Made by a program: the position numbers and the translations under genes | Origin: Calendula officinalis | Taxonomy: Eukaryota; Streptophyta; Magnoliopsida; Asterales; Asteraceae | DNA: 64,000 nt | Reading direction: 5' to 3' | Assembly (NCBI GenBank): GCA_963853835.1 | Contig: OY970829.1 | Coordinates: forward strand, 78,862,901-78,926,900 | In this document: positions 45,147 to 55,900 of the stretch, piece after piece | Layout: each line of letters begins with the position of its first letter | Numbering within the stretch: position 1 is the first letter of the stretch | Notes under the pieces: generated by a model | Seen by the model: the letters and a program-made list of their open reading frames with translations, nothing else | Told to the model about the DNA's origin: nothing | Database searches by the model: none

Positions 45147-48100
45147 TCACTTAGGTAGCTTGGAGAGTTTCCTAAGTCCAATAGCTTTGACATGTTTCTG
45201 GAATGAATACTTTGGCAGTGATTTGGTGAACAAATCTGCATGATTCTTCTCCGATCCAATATGTTGCACTTCAATCTTTTGAAGTAACTGTTGTTCATGT
45301 GTAAAGAACAATTTTGGAGAGATGTGTTTAGTGTTATCCCCTTTGATGTAACCATGTTTCGCTTGGTCAATGACAGCAGAGTTATCTTCATACATAACAA
45401 CTGGTTCATCGGGGTCATAAGCTAAACCACATGTACTTCGAATATGACCAATTACAGATCGAAGCCATACACACTCTCTAGTTGCCTCAAAGAGCGCAAG
45501 TAGTTCAGAGTGATTTGTCGAAGTAGCAACCAGAGTCTGTTTACAAGACCTCCAGGATATCGCTGTGTTCCCAATGGTAAAGACATAACCAGTTTGGGAA
45601 CGTCCCTTATGCGGGTCTGATAAGTAACCTGCATCAGCATAACCAGTAAGGGTTGCGTTATTTCGAGTATCATTAGGGTTTGATCCACTCGACGACGCGT
45701 AGGGATAGAATAAGCCCATATCTGCCGTACCTTTTAGGTAACGGAATATGTCTTTAATACCATTCCAGTGCCTGCGTGTTGGCGCATTGCTGTGCCTAGC
45801 CAGGCAGTTCACAGCAAACGAGATGTCCGGTCTAGTACATTGAGCCAAGTACAATAATGCGCCTATTGCACCCAGATATGAACACTCGGGGCTCAATATC
45901 TCTTCATCGTCCTCCTTTGGACGGAATGGGTCCTTTTTAATGTCTAGAGAACGAACGACCATGGGAGTAGAAGACGGCTTTGCATCATGATGACTAAAGC
46001 GTCTTAACACCTTTTGGATGTAATTTTCTTGATGAAGAAAAACACCATCTCTACGTTGCTCGATCTGCAGGCCGAGGCAAAAACGTGTCTTCCCAAGATC
46101 TTTCATCTCGAATTCCTTCTTCAGGATTTCAGCAGTTTCGACCAACTCTTTCGAGGTTCCTATGAGATTCATATCATCTACATAGACTGCGATAATCGCA
46201 TATCCTGAAGTGGATTTCTTAATAAACACGCATGGGCATATCTCATTGTTCAAATATCCCAGTCCGATCAAGTACTCACTTAGGCGGTTATACCACATCC
46301 GTCCAGATTGTTTTAATCCATAAAGTGATCGTCTCAGTCTTATCGAGAACGTGTTCCGTGGTCTAGAACTACTTGATTCAGGCAACTTGAGTCCATCAGG
46401 GACTTTCATGTATATCTCCGTGTCAAGATCCCCATAGAGATAGGCTGTGACCACATCCATAAGCTGCATATTCAGTTTTTCGGAAACTACTAAACTGATT
46501 AAGTAGCGGAACGTTATAACGTCCATTACGGGAGAATATGTCTCCTCGTAATCAATTCCAGGGCGTTGAGAGAAGCCTTGCGCCACTAGGCGAGCTTTGT
46601 ATCTTACAATCTCATTATTCTCGTTACGATTCCTTACGAACACCCATTTGTAACCAATTGGCTTAACATTGGGTGGTGTTGGAGCAACAGGTCCAAACAC
46701 TCTTCTTTTCGCTAAGGAATCCAATTCTTCCTGGATTGCTTGTTTCCATTGAGGCCAGTCCGTTCTACGTTGGCATTCAACAATAGTACGTGGTTCCATG
46801 TCATCATTGCTCATAATGTCAGTGGCCACTGCGTATATGAACACATCATCAATGACAGTCTCGTTTCGCTTTAAAATATCGTCTAAGCTAGCATACTCGA
46901 CAAATATTTCAAGGTTATCGGGATGATGAGAAATTGGTGTTTCATCTGAAACACGCTCCTCCAATACACTCCCGTGATCCTTAATGATCTCATGTGGCAA
47001 AACGGATTCAGAAGAATTTCTCCTCTTTCGAGGCAGAACATCCTTGGAACCGACTGGTCTTCCTCTTTTCTTAGGAAGAGCAACAGACTGGACAGCTGAT
47101 GGTAGCGTCCTTTGCACGGTGGGTACGACCGGTGCAACATGTTCAAGTGGAACATGGCGTCTCTCAGGGACGTCTATCCTTGCAGGCACATTTGCAGCAG
47201 GTATATTTGATCTCGTGACATTTGCTAGGTCATTAAATGCGTCTGGTAGCTGATTAGCAACATTTTGTAAACCTAGAATTCTTTGCACATCCTTATCACT
47301 ATGTGCAGTTGGGGGATCCATATGAAACAAGTTGGGTTCATGCCACGTTATTTCACGTCGTTCCTTATCAACGTTAACGTGCAAATCTCCCCCTAACGAC
47401 GGGAAGATTGCCTCATCAAAGTCACAATCCGCATGTCTAGCGTTAAAGAGATCGCCTGTCAAGGGCTCTAAATAGCGTATGATGGACGGGGATTCATAAC
47501 CAACATATATTCCCCGTCGTTTCTGAGGTCCAAATTTCGAACGCTTTGGAGGTTCAATTGGAACATTTACCAAGCACCCAAACACGCGTAAATGTGAGAC
47601 ATCAGGCTCATATCCAGTTACCAGCTGGTACGCAGAAAGTGGTTGGGTGGCCATGGGCCTCAGACGGACCAATGCAGCAGCATGCAATATCGCATAACCC
47701 CATGCAGAAATTGGAAGTTTTGTACGCATAACTAAAGTTCTCGCAATCATTTGTATTCGTTTAATGAATGCTTCTGCAAGACCGTTTTGGGAATGAACGT
47801 ACGCAACAGGGTGTTCAAGATCAATGCCCAATGTCATGCAATAATCATCGAATGTTTTCGATGTAAACTCCGCAGCATTATCAAGTCTAATTGACTTTAT
47901 TGAATAATCTGGATGATGAGCCCTCAACTTAATGATTTGGGCTAGGAGTTTAGGAAATGCTGCATTCCTTGTGGACAACAAAGCGACGTGTGACCATCTT
48001 GTTGATGCATCAACCAATACCATGAAATATTTAAATGGTCCGCATGTTGGTTGGATAGGTCCACATATATCCCCTTGAATTCTCTCAAGAAAACGGGAAA

Positions 48101-48755
48101 CCACTTTTGTAGGTTTTACATGAAGTGGTTTGAGATGTGTCTTGCCAATCGAGCATGCTTGGCATAGGCTTTTTGGTTTAATCACGAAATTTTTACCTCC
48201 AAGAGGATGCCCATGAGATGCATTCATAGTTCGAAGCATCGTATTTTGACCCGGGTGTCCCAGCCGGTCATGCCATAACATATAAGTTCCCTCATCAACG
48301 GGGGCTCGACGAATGACTAGATTGCTTTCAATGTGTTTTATCGTGGTTAGATACAAACCATTTGACAAACATCTCAACTTCTCCAATATACGCTTTTGGT
48401 CGTATTTATCAGAGGTAATATAGAGGTATTCAATACCATTTTCTGAAGCAGTTTCAATATGAAACTTGTTTTCTCGAATATCCTTAAAGCTCAACAAGTT
48501 TCGACCGGAACTTGGACAATATAAGGCTTCATTAATGGTTAACACAGTACCATTTGACAACGTAAATTGTGCTTTACCAAAGCCTTGAACAAGGGTCGAC
48601 GGGCCCGAAATAGTTGTCAATGAAGTTACTTTAGGCGTTATGTTGATGAAGTAATCCTTGTATTTTAGGACAGTGTGGGTTGTACCACTGTCAACCAGAC
48701 AATCAACTGACCCAATATGCATGCCTAAAAGTAAAAATAATTTAAAATCGGTCAC
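45147..48755 (-). CDS. Copia pol polyprotein, about 1200 aa
   Basis: This ORF holds protease, integrase, RT and RNase H in Copia order without internal stops. The protease motif is CLVDSGTTHTVL near residue 20. The pre-integrase motif is MLWHDRLGHPGQ near 160. The integrase core has IQGDICGPIQPTCG, IRLDNAAEF and SQNGLAEAFIKR. RT spans about 670-900, with YKWVFVRNRNENNE, QLMDVVTAYLYGDLD and YVDDMNLIGT. RNase H ends the chain with GYADAGY, STNHSELLALFEATRE and EDNSAVIDQA. The integrase tail is rich in Pro and basic residues. The natural start is uncertain: coding homology begins near MHIGSVDC, and upstream of it is a non-coding gap after gag. Confidence 0.95.
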   Translation of the reverse strand: MTDFKLFLLLGMHIGSVDCLVDSGTTHTVLKYKDYFINITPKVTSLTTISGPSTLVQGFGKAQFTLSNGTVLTINEALYCPSSGRNLLSFKDIRENKFHIETASENGIEYLYITSDKYDQKRILEKLRCLSNGLYLTTIKHIESNLVIRRAPVDEGTYMLWHDRLGHPGQNTMLRTMNASHGHPLGGKNFVIKPKSLCQACSIGKTHLKPLHVKPTKVVSRFLERIQGDICGPIQPTCGPFKYFMVLVDASTRWSHVALLSTRNAAFPKLLAQIIKLRAHHPDYSIKSIRLDNAAEFTSKTFDDYCMTLGIDLEHPVAYVHSQNGLAEAFIKRIQMIARTLVMRTKLPISAWGYAILHAAALVRLRPMATQPLSAYQLVTGYEPDVSHLRVFGCLVNVPIEPPKRSKFGPQKRRGIYVGYESPSIIRYLEPLTGDLFNARHADCDFDEAIFPSLGGDLHVNVDKERREITWHEPNLFHMDPPTAHSDKDVQRILGLQNVANQLPDAFNDLANVTRSNIPAANVPARIDVPERRHVPLEHVAPVVPTVQRTLPSAVQSVALPKKRGRPVGSKDVLPRKRRNSSESVLPHEIIKDHGSVLEERVSDETPISHHPDNLEIFVEYASLDDILKRNETVIDDVFIYAVATDIMSNDDMEPRTIVECQRRTDWPQWKQAIQEELDSLAKRRVFGPVAPTPPNVKPIGYKWVFVRNRNENNEIVRYKARLVAQGFSQRPGIDYEETYSPVMDVITFRYLISLVVSEKLNMQLMDVVTAYLYGDLDTEIYMKVPDGLKLPESSSSRPRNTFSIRLRRSLYGLKQSGRMWYNRLSEYLIGLGYLNNEICPCVFIKKSTSGYAIIAVYVDDMNLIGTSKELVETAEILKKEFEMKDLGKTRFCLGLQIEQRRDGVFLHQENYIQKVLRRFSHHDAKPSSTPMVVRSLDIKKDPFRPKEDDEEILSPECSYLGAIGALLYLAQCTRPDISFAVNCLARHSNAPTRRHWNGIKDIFRYLKGTADMGLFYPYASSSGSNPNDTRNNATLTGYADAGYLSDPHKGRSQTGYVFTIGNTAISWRSCKQTLVATSTNHSELLALFEATRECVWLRSVIGHIRSTCGLAYDPDEPVVMYEDNSAVIDQAKHGYIKGDNTKHISPKLFFTHEQQLLQKIEVQHIGSEKNHADLFTKSLPKYSFQKHVKAIGLRKLSKLPK

Positions 48756-48895
48756 ACGTATGTAGTATTTTCATAAGGAAAAACTTTAAATTATTTCGAG
48801 AAATGCGTTCATTGTAAACAAACCATTATCCAAAAGTGAACATTATTTAAACTTGAAAGCATAAAATAACATGATCCAGGAGCTCAACAATAGCT

Positions 48896-49969
48896 CTAAT
48901 CTTCAATCTGAGCCACAAAATCAGGTGTCTCAAAAGACTCATGTGTGTTGGTTTCAACCACATTTGCTTCAGCTCTTTTCCCGTTATGATAGTTACGAAC
49001 TTCGTCGGGAGTAGCCTTACAAACTCGTTGCATATGACCATAATCACCACATTTGTAACAAAGGGTATGCTTATCAGTATGTGCCCTTTCATTGGGACGA
49101 TTGGTCGTCCTGTTATTGTTCCCAGTACGAGATGGCTTAGAAGCCGAAGGCCTCCGGTCAGAGTTATATTCTGAATCACGGCCTGAAGGTCTTCGGTGCG
49201 AGTTATATTCCGAACCTCGACCTGAAGGTCTTTGGTATGGATTATATTCAGAACCTCGCTTCGCTTGGTGAGGTTTACGCTCACCATAGTGCTTCGGTTT
49301 TCGGGACGACTGGCCCTTATCTCGGTTTCCGTTCCGCGATTGAGGCCCACGAACATTATTAGCATCAGGCATTGGAATTGCCTTTGTCCCAGCAGGACGA
49401 GAATTGTTATTTCTCATTAAAACAATGCTATTTTTCTCATCCAATAACAATTGGGTAATGAGCTCGGGGAAAGTTGTGAACTTGGATTGGCGGTACTGCT
49501 TTTGAAGCAAGTTGTCAGAACTAGGAAATGTGGTGTAAGTCTTCTCCAACAAGTCAGTATCAGTTAACTGTTGACCACAGTAGTGGAGAAGTGCACGAAT
49601 TCTACAAACTTCAGCGTTATATTCAGTAACCGAAGTGAAGTCTTGGAATCGTAAATTGAGCCAATCTTGGCGGGCTTCAGGAAGCCAAATGGTCTTTTGG
49701 TGATCGAAACGTTGTTTCAAAGAGTCCCATAATGTCTTGGGTGAGGTGATTGATATGAACTCAGACTTCATCGTGTCTGACATATGTCGACGAAATAATA
49801 TCATCGCCTTAGCATTCATTTCGCGGGTAACTTCAACCTCACGATTATCCTCGTCATAGATGACATCTAATATGCCTTGAGTATCTAGATGGTTCTGGAT
49901 ATCTTGAGTCCAGTCTAGATAGTTCTTGCCGGCAGCATCCAAGATCGGGAAATCAAGTTTGATAGACAT
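48896..49969 (-). CDS. Copia gag protein
   Basis: It starts MSIKLDFPILDAAGKNYLDW, the usual beginning of the UBN2-type gag domain, with WDSLKQRFDHQKT and VTEYNAEVCRIRALLHYCG following. I prefer this Met to one 11 codons upstream because the family begins here. A basic region with three near-repeats of RPSGRGSEYN (about residues 230-275) precedes a CCHC knuckle, CYKCGDYGHMQRVC. It ends VAQIED-stop. Pol follows in another frame after about 140 bases. Gag forms the particle and packages the RNA. Confidence 0.92.
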   Translation of the reverse strand: MSIKLDFPILDAAGKNYLDWTQDIQNHLDTQGILDVIYDEDNREVEVTREMNAKAMILFRRHMSDTMKSEFISITSPKTLWDSLKQRFDHQKTIWLPEARQDWLNLRFQDFTSVTEYNAEVCRIRALLHYCGQQLTDTDLLEKTYTTFPSSDNLLQKQYRQSKFTTFPELITQLLLDEKNSIVLMRNNNSRPAGTKAIPMPDANNVRGPQSRNGNRDKGQSSRKPKHYGERKPHQAKRGSEYNPYQRPSGRGSEYNSHRRPSGRDSEYNSDRRPSASKPSRTGNNNRTTNRPNERAHTDKHTLCYKCGDYGHMQRVCKATPDEVRNYHNGKRAEANVVETNTHESFETPDFVAQIED

Positions 49970-51116
49970 TTTCCTACAACGGGAGGAGAAATACTGGATC
50001 AATCATCATTCAAGATGATAAGTTTATATGTTTATGGTTTGTATAAGCACAAATTGTGTGTCGAATCAGCAGGTTCGAAAAAACACAATTAATATTAGGT
50101 TCTCATTTATCGAACGACAGGTCGATTATGAGACACCGATTCAGCATATGTATATAAACACATTCAGAGAAAAATTATTTAGTCAACCCTTTTCGGTAGC
50201 TATATTCGAATACAACCAGGAAAGACGGTAAGGGTAGACAGCGCTTGTGCGTATCGGAACCACCCTTATTAGGAGTCAGAAAAACCGCCTATCTTTCCTA
50301 GACATTGTTAAGAATAGGTGAGCCTAGTTGTGGATGATCAATAACTTTTCAAGGAAGTGCATATAATGCTCATAAATCCACAAGTTCTTTAACTTTTGAA
50401 GACAAAAGAAATTGTAGTATAATCACTACATTTAGAAAAGATTAATTTTTATCTTCATGATTTATTTAAGAAAACAACTTTCAACATAAAGAATCTCAAA
50501 ATAATTTTTATACCAAAAACAAATAATCATTTGAGCATAATACTTCATAAATCATGGATTTTTAAAAAAAATCATTCTTTTAGAAGAAAAATTTTATTAT
50601 AATTTTTGGACTTGTTAGCCCAACTCATTAAAAATATTGGGCTAACTTTTAGTTGCTTAAATGTTGTGGTTTTAAAAAAAATTCAATCTGTTTGTTAAAT
50701 TTTTTTCCAAAAAAGATGAATAATCGGCCAAATGAGTATTACATTTAGAATTAGAAAAACCCATGAACTGAATTAATTTTTGTGAAAGAGTAGCAATTTT
50801 TTTTCTCTTGAAAAGTCCATATGAAAATACTACATGGAGAAGCTTTGTGACTTATCATATACAAGTATTAACTTTTAGATAGATTAAATGGATTTTTATG
50901 TGCTCAATTTAAGCATCATCAAATGAAGTGTTTTTTTAAAAAAAAACAATTGACCAACCCCAAACATGATTTTCAAAACCACATATATTTTGATTTCGAT
51001 GGATCTTTATCCACTATAATAAAATGATATCAAATAGAGTAAAGAGACGTTGTTTACCTTAATGTTATGAAGAATAGTTGGTGAGATTACTTGGTTCGAG
51101 CAAAGTGCCGATAACG

Positions 51117-51319
51117 TGTTGTGATACAAAATAGCCAAAACTCTAAGATTTCATTCCAACGATCAAGTTCATATATTTTGGTGTGTTTTCAAACATACAT
51201 CTCAACCTCTTTATATAGGCCACAAGTTGGCACTATAAGAGTCATAGAATAAATGACCATTACACAAGTTAATGATAGGTGTAAATATAAGAAAACCAAA
51301 AGTCTAGTGAGTTACAATA
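51117..51319 (-). repeat. Copia 5' LTR (minus)
   Basis: This is the promoter LTR of the element, with a TATA box complement at 51210-51217. It lies about 1.6 kb upstream of the PI4K alpha gene and drives away from it. Confidence 0.92.
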
Positions 51320-52900
51320 AAGTGATTATATAACAACAGTCAAAGAAATACAACACATGAAAAATATAATTGAATTTAGAAACTTAGAACTAAGTACGTT
51401 ACTAAAAAAAATCATTTATAAATTAAAAGTTACGACTAAATTGATACTTTAGAAGATCGTCCCCATTTTTAATTTATTGTATAATATTAAACATTATGTT
51501 TGTTAATGGTTATTATTTGTTATTGTTATATATAATATATGTATTTAGAGATGGACTATATATATATTCTCTTAAAATAACAAATTTCAAAACGATTATT
51601 TGTTTTTAGATTTATAAATAAAATAATTTAGATGAAACGTCCTATTCTAACATAAATGAGGTGAAAAATAAATAGTGCATTCCAGATGCGGTCCATCTTA
51701 TAATATAACCAAACATGTATAATAGTTGTAAGAAGCTTACGATTATTGATAAATGTATGGGTAGGATTCCATATATTTAGCTAGCCCATAAGCTTTGTAG
51801 GTCCACCTTATCGTAATAAGTTCCTAATTTATGGTGGAGGGTTAAACACTACGATGACCCATTTTTTGTGGTTGTATGAACTACGAAGAGGCAATATTGA
51901 CTAATTTTTATTATTCACATGTTTCACTTGAAAAATAGAAAATAGAAAATCATATCAAAATTTTAAGTATTCATTATCATAACTTTTTTAATATTTAGCT
52001 ATATAAACAATATATCGTTTACTGAAAATTATATATAATATTATCAACTTAACCGGTAAAACTGAAAAATATGTAATATAAGTACATAACTTGAATAATA
52101 TCTACATATTTAAATAACTTACATAATGAAAATGAAACCTATAACTACTCGCTTCTTTACATATCTATTATACTAGTTTTGTTAAAATGTGGTTAGCAAT
52201 TTTCTACATATTAAATTTCCACCGGTTAGAAGAGCCATATTATTATTATTATTATCCTATCTTTTTAGTTCCTGTATATTTACCAACAAAAATTCAAAAA
52301 TATTTATTTTAACTTGTTATAATCCTGTTATATTTCATGTAATGTGTATATAATAATAATGACAGCATCAAAAGCTATAACATTATATTGTATCTTTCTT
52401 TTAACATGCCTGAAAACCCATTGTATGCCTGAAAACACATTTCAACATGACTTTAACATACTAACACGATACTAATGTATGTTAAACATATGTTAAAACT
52501 TTAAAAACCTTATAATATGATTTTAATACCTTCATCATAATTTGTGCTCTAATATATAATCATGCGTTTGAATATAATAAAATAATAAATTAGTCAAACA
52601 CCCCTTATTTGTAGACATGGCGCCAACGGGAACCTAGTTTTGGTATTCTCACGGCAGATGAGATGACGAGAAGTGGAGCACTGGCGGCAACAAAAGAAAA
52701 GAATGGAATGGAATGGGTGGTGCCATTTTTATTTAATGGCTACAAAAACGGGGAATACAGAGAGGTGTAATTTGGAGCAAACCGTTGAAAACGTATTGGG
52801 GGTTTGCAACCAACGAAGAAGATCACATCATTTGATCCACGTGAAAACATTCAATTAAGCATGCAAAATTGATCCATTTCACGTTTTCAACGATTGAATA
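51320..52900. other. AT-rich upstream region of PI4K alpha
   Basis: No gene is seen. The first 1.2 kb is very AT-rich, with TATA-like runs and an ATTATTATTATTAT microsatellite near 52240. From about 52620 to 52900 the composition becomes that of a promoter and leader. Confidence 0.5.
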
Positions 52901-55900
52901 ATGGAGGCATTAACGGAGCTTTGCGACTTGATCTCCAAGAATCCCAATCAATATTCCGCCAAAATTGCATGGATTTGCAAGCGATGTCCTCCATCGGACT
53001 CACTCCTCTCCGGTTCCCCTCGAATTTCACGGTTTCAACTCAATGCCGTTATCGCAACCGCCAGATTCATCTCTCAATGCCCTAATTACGAAGATACCAC
53101 CCCTCGTACGACGCTTCTCGAGTTCCTCTGCTCAATTCCCTCGTCGTTTAGCCAATCATTCTGGCCTACGTCCTTTGGGAACGCTTCAATTGCTTCGTTT
53201 TACAATGAATTATTAGGGTACGTTGTTAAAGCAACTGAATTGTATCAGGATTTTAGCACAGAGGTTGCTGGTTGCATGGGAGGTATTGTATTCGCTGCTC
53301 TTGATGATAAGAGTTCTGATTCAGGAATATCTAGGGCTTTTTTGTCGGCATTATCAGAAAATTTTCCTCAGATTATCCCATCAGATGCCGATAAATTGCT
53401 CACACGTTTAATTGAGACTTCTAGTTCATCAAGTGATGGTAATGCCAATAACAACATTGATTTAGATAGCAAGGTAGCTTCATATTTCAAAGAGGAATCT
53501 ATGGAGTATTTAGAGAAACAAGAGATTGCCTTCAAATTAATTGAACGCGTTGTTGATAAAGTTGAGATTGATTCCCAACTTATAGAACGCATTCGCCTTG
53601 TCACAAAAGAGCAATTGCGATTGATGACATCTTTTTTGAAGGTATAGTATAATTCAATATATTGTCATCTGATACCTGTAAATTCACACTCTTTTGGGTG
53701 GTGTTGGCAGATAAGGAAGCATGATTGGACAGAACAGGGCGCATCACTAAAAGCTAGAATTAATATAAAGCTATCTGTTTACAAAGCTGCTACCAAATTA
53801 AAAGTGAAAAGACTTGATTTAGATGGGAAAACATCAAAAAAGATGTTGCATGGAGCTCTTGCATTGCTTGTAGAAGCAGCAGACGCTTGTGTGTATTCAG
53901 TGTGGCGTAGGTTAAGAGCATGTGAAGATCTTTTTAATTCATTACTTGATGGCATTTCCAAAATTGCTTTTTCTCGTGGAGGTCATCTGTTAAGGGTTCT
54001 GTTGATTCGGTTTAAGCAGCTTGTGTTAAGCACATGTGCTCAGGCTGAGACTGCAACAAATAGTCAAGGCCCTATGTTTGATAGTATCTTGAAAACAAGC
54101 TTTGAGATAACCGAGTATGGATGGACCAAAGACCGCGCCCCCGTCGATACATTTATAATGGGATTAGCTACAAGTATCCGTGAACATAATGATTATGAGG
54201 AAAAGGTTTGTTATCCTTTTATTAAAAGAAATATACATATATGTATTTAGCCTTTGTATTTATTAATTCAGGATACTAAAGAGAAGAAGGCTGTTCCTGT
54301 TGTACAGCTCAACGTTATCCATTTTCTTGCAGAATTAAATGTACAAGTTAATAAAAGTGAAGTTGTTGACACAATTTTGCCTCTATTTATCGAAAATTTG
54401 GAGGAGGGTGATGCTTCAACACCTAGCTTGTTACGCCTAAGGGTATTATCCTTAGTTAATGATTTTTATTTTTTTTTACTTTCAGGGGTTATTATTAATT
54501 TATTTTTTTAATTTGAGTTCTGGTAGATTCTTGAAGCAGTATCTCGTATGGCCAGTTTAGGGTTTGAGAAATCATACCGTGAAGTTGTTGTTTTAATGAT
54601 GAGAAGCTATTTAAGCAAACTTACTACCACTGGATCTTCTGAAAGCAATTCCTTGCCTGAAGAAGCTAATACAGAACGTGTTGAGGTACGTATTATGGAA
54701 TTATTTATTTTACATTCTGTTAATGAAATCAAAATGTTAGAAAAAAAGAATAATATTATGATAAAATAAATACTCACTAGTTCAATTAAATTCTAGACTC
54801 TTCCTGCAGGATTTCAACTGATAGCCAGAGGCCTTACAAATGGTAAACTACGAGTTGACTATCGTCAACGCCTGCTGTCATTATGTTCAGATGTAGGCTT
54901 AGCTGCTGAGTCCAAAAGTGGAAGGTACAACTTATTATATTCTATTCCATGATATTCCATAGTTTATAATTGTTTTGCATATTGCAGCTGTGGAGCTGAT
55001 TTTCTGGGACCTTTACTTCCTGCAGTGGCTGAGATATGTTGTGATTTTGATCCAACGGTGGATGTTGAACCCTCACTTCAGAAGTTGTTTAGAAATCTAT
55101 GGTTTTATGTTGCTTTATTCGGTCTAGCACCACCTTTGGTCAGGTCAAACTATACAACGCCAAACAGTGGAGGGGCAGTTTCTCTTCAAGCTGTGAATGG
55201 GCCCTACATGTGGAATCCTCAGTGGGCTTCCTCTGTTCAGCGTATTTCTCAAGGGACCCCGCCACTGGTAAGTTGACTTTGACCAAAAGTCAAATGGGGT
55301 CATGTATTAACTTTGATCAATCCAATCAGGTTGTTAGCTCTGTGAAATGGCTTGAAGATGAGTTGGAACTGAATGCTCTTCATAACCCTGGAAGTCGCCG
55401 AGGTACTGGAAATGAAAAGGCTGCTGCAAGTCAAAAGGCTGCACTTTCTGCTGCTGTAGGAGGCCGTGTTGAAGTTGGAACAATGAGCTCAATATCAGGT
55501 ATACAATTTTTAAATTTCTTTTTTAGCAGTATGTGTATGAATGTTTTTGATTTTCAGGAGTGAAGGCAACTTATCTTCTGGCGGTTGCTTTTTTGGAAAT
55601 AATAAGGTTCAGTAGCAACGGGGGGCTTCTTAACTGTACTTCTGGTTCTGCAGCTTCTAGAAGCGCCTTCAGCTGTGCTTTTGAGTATCTAAAAAGTCCA
55701 AATCTGGCGCCAGCTGTGTTCCAATGCTTAATGGCGATTGTCCAGCGTGCTTTTGAGACATCATTATCATGGCTGGAGGATCAGATATTTGAAACGGGGC
55801 ATGCGATGGAGTCAACTCTGGGAGTGCATGCATGTTTTCTCATTAAAAGCTTGTCTCAGAGAGATGAACACGTTCGTGATGTGTCCGTTAAACTCTTGTC

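Larger units (their letters stand above)
44442..51319 (-). mobile_element. Young Copia retrotransposon with non-standard LTR ends
   Basis: The LTRs at 44442-44644 and 51117-51319 are both 203 bp and identical by eye. AAGTG flanks both sides (44437-44441 and 51320-51324). In element orientation the LTR runs TATTGTAAC...CACAACA, so it starts TA instead of TG. The purine-rich tract (complement of CTCCCCCTTGG at 44645) abuts that end, which confirms the border. Gag and pol are in two separate long ORFs. The primer-site region reads CGTTATCGGCAC, not the tRNA-iMet 3' end. Confidence 0.93.
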
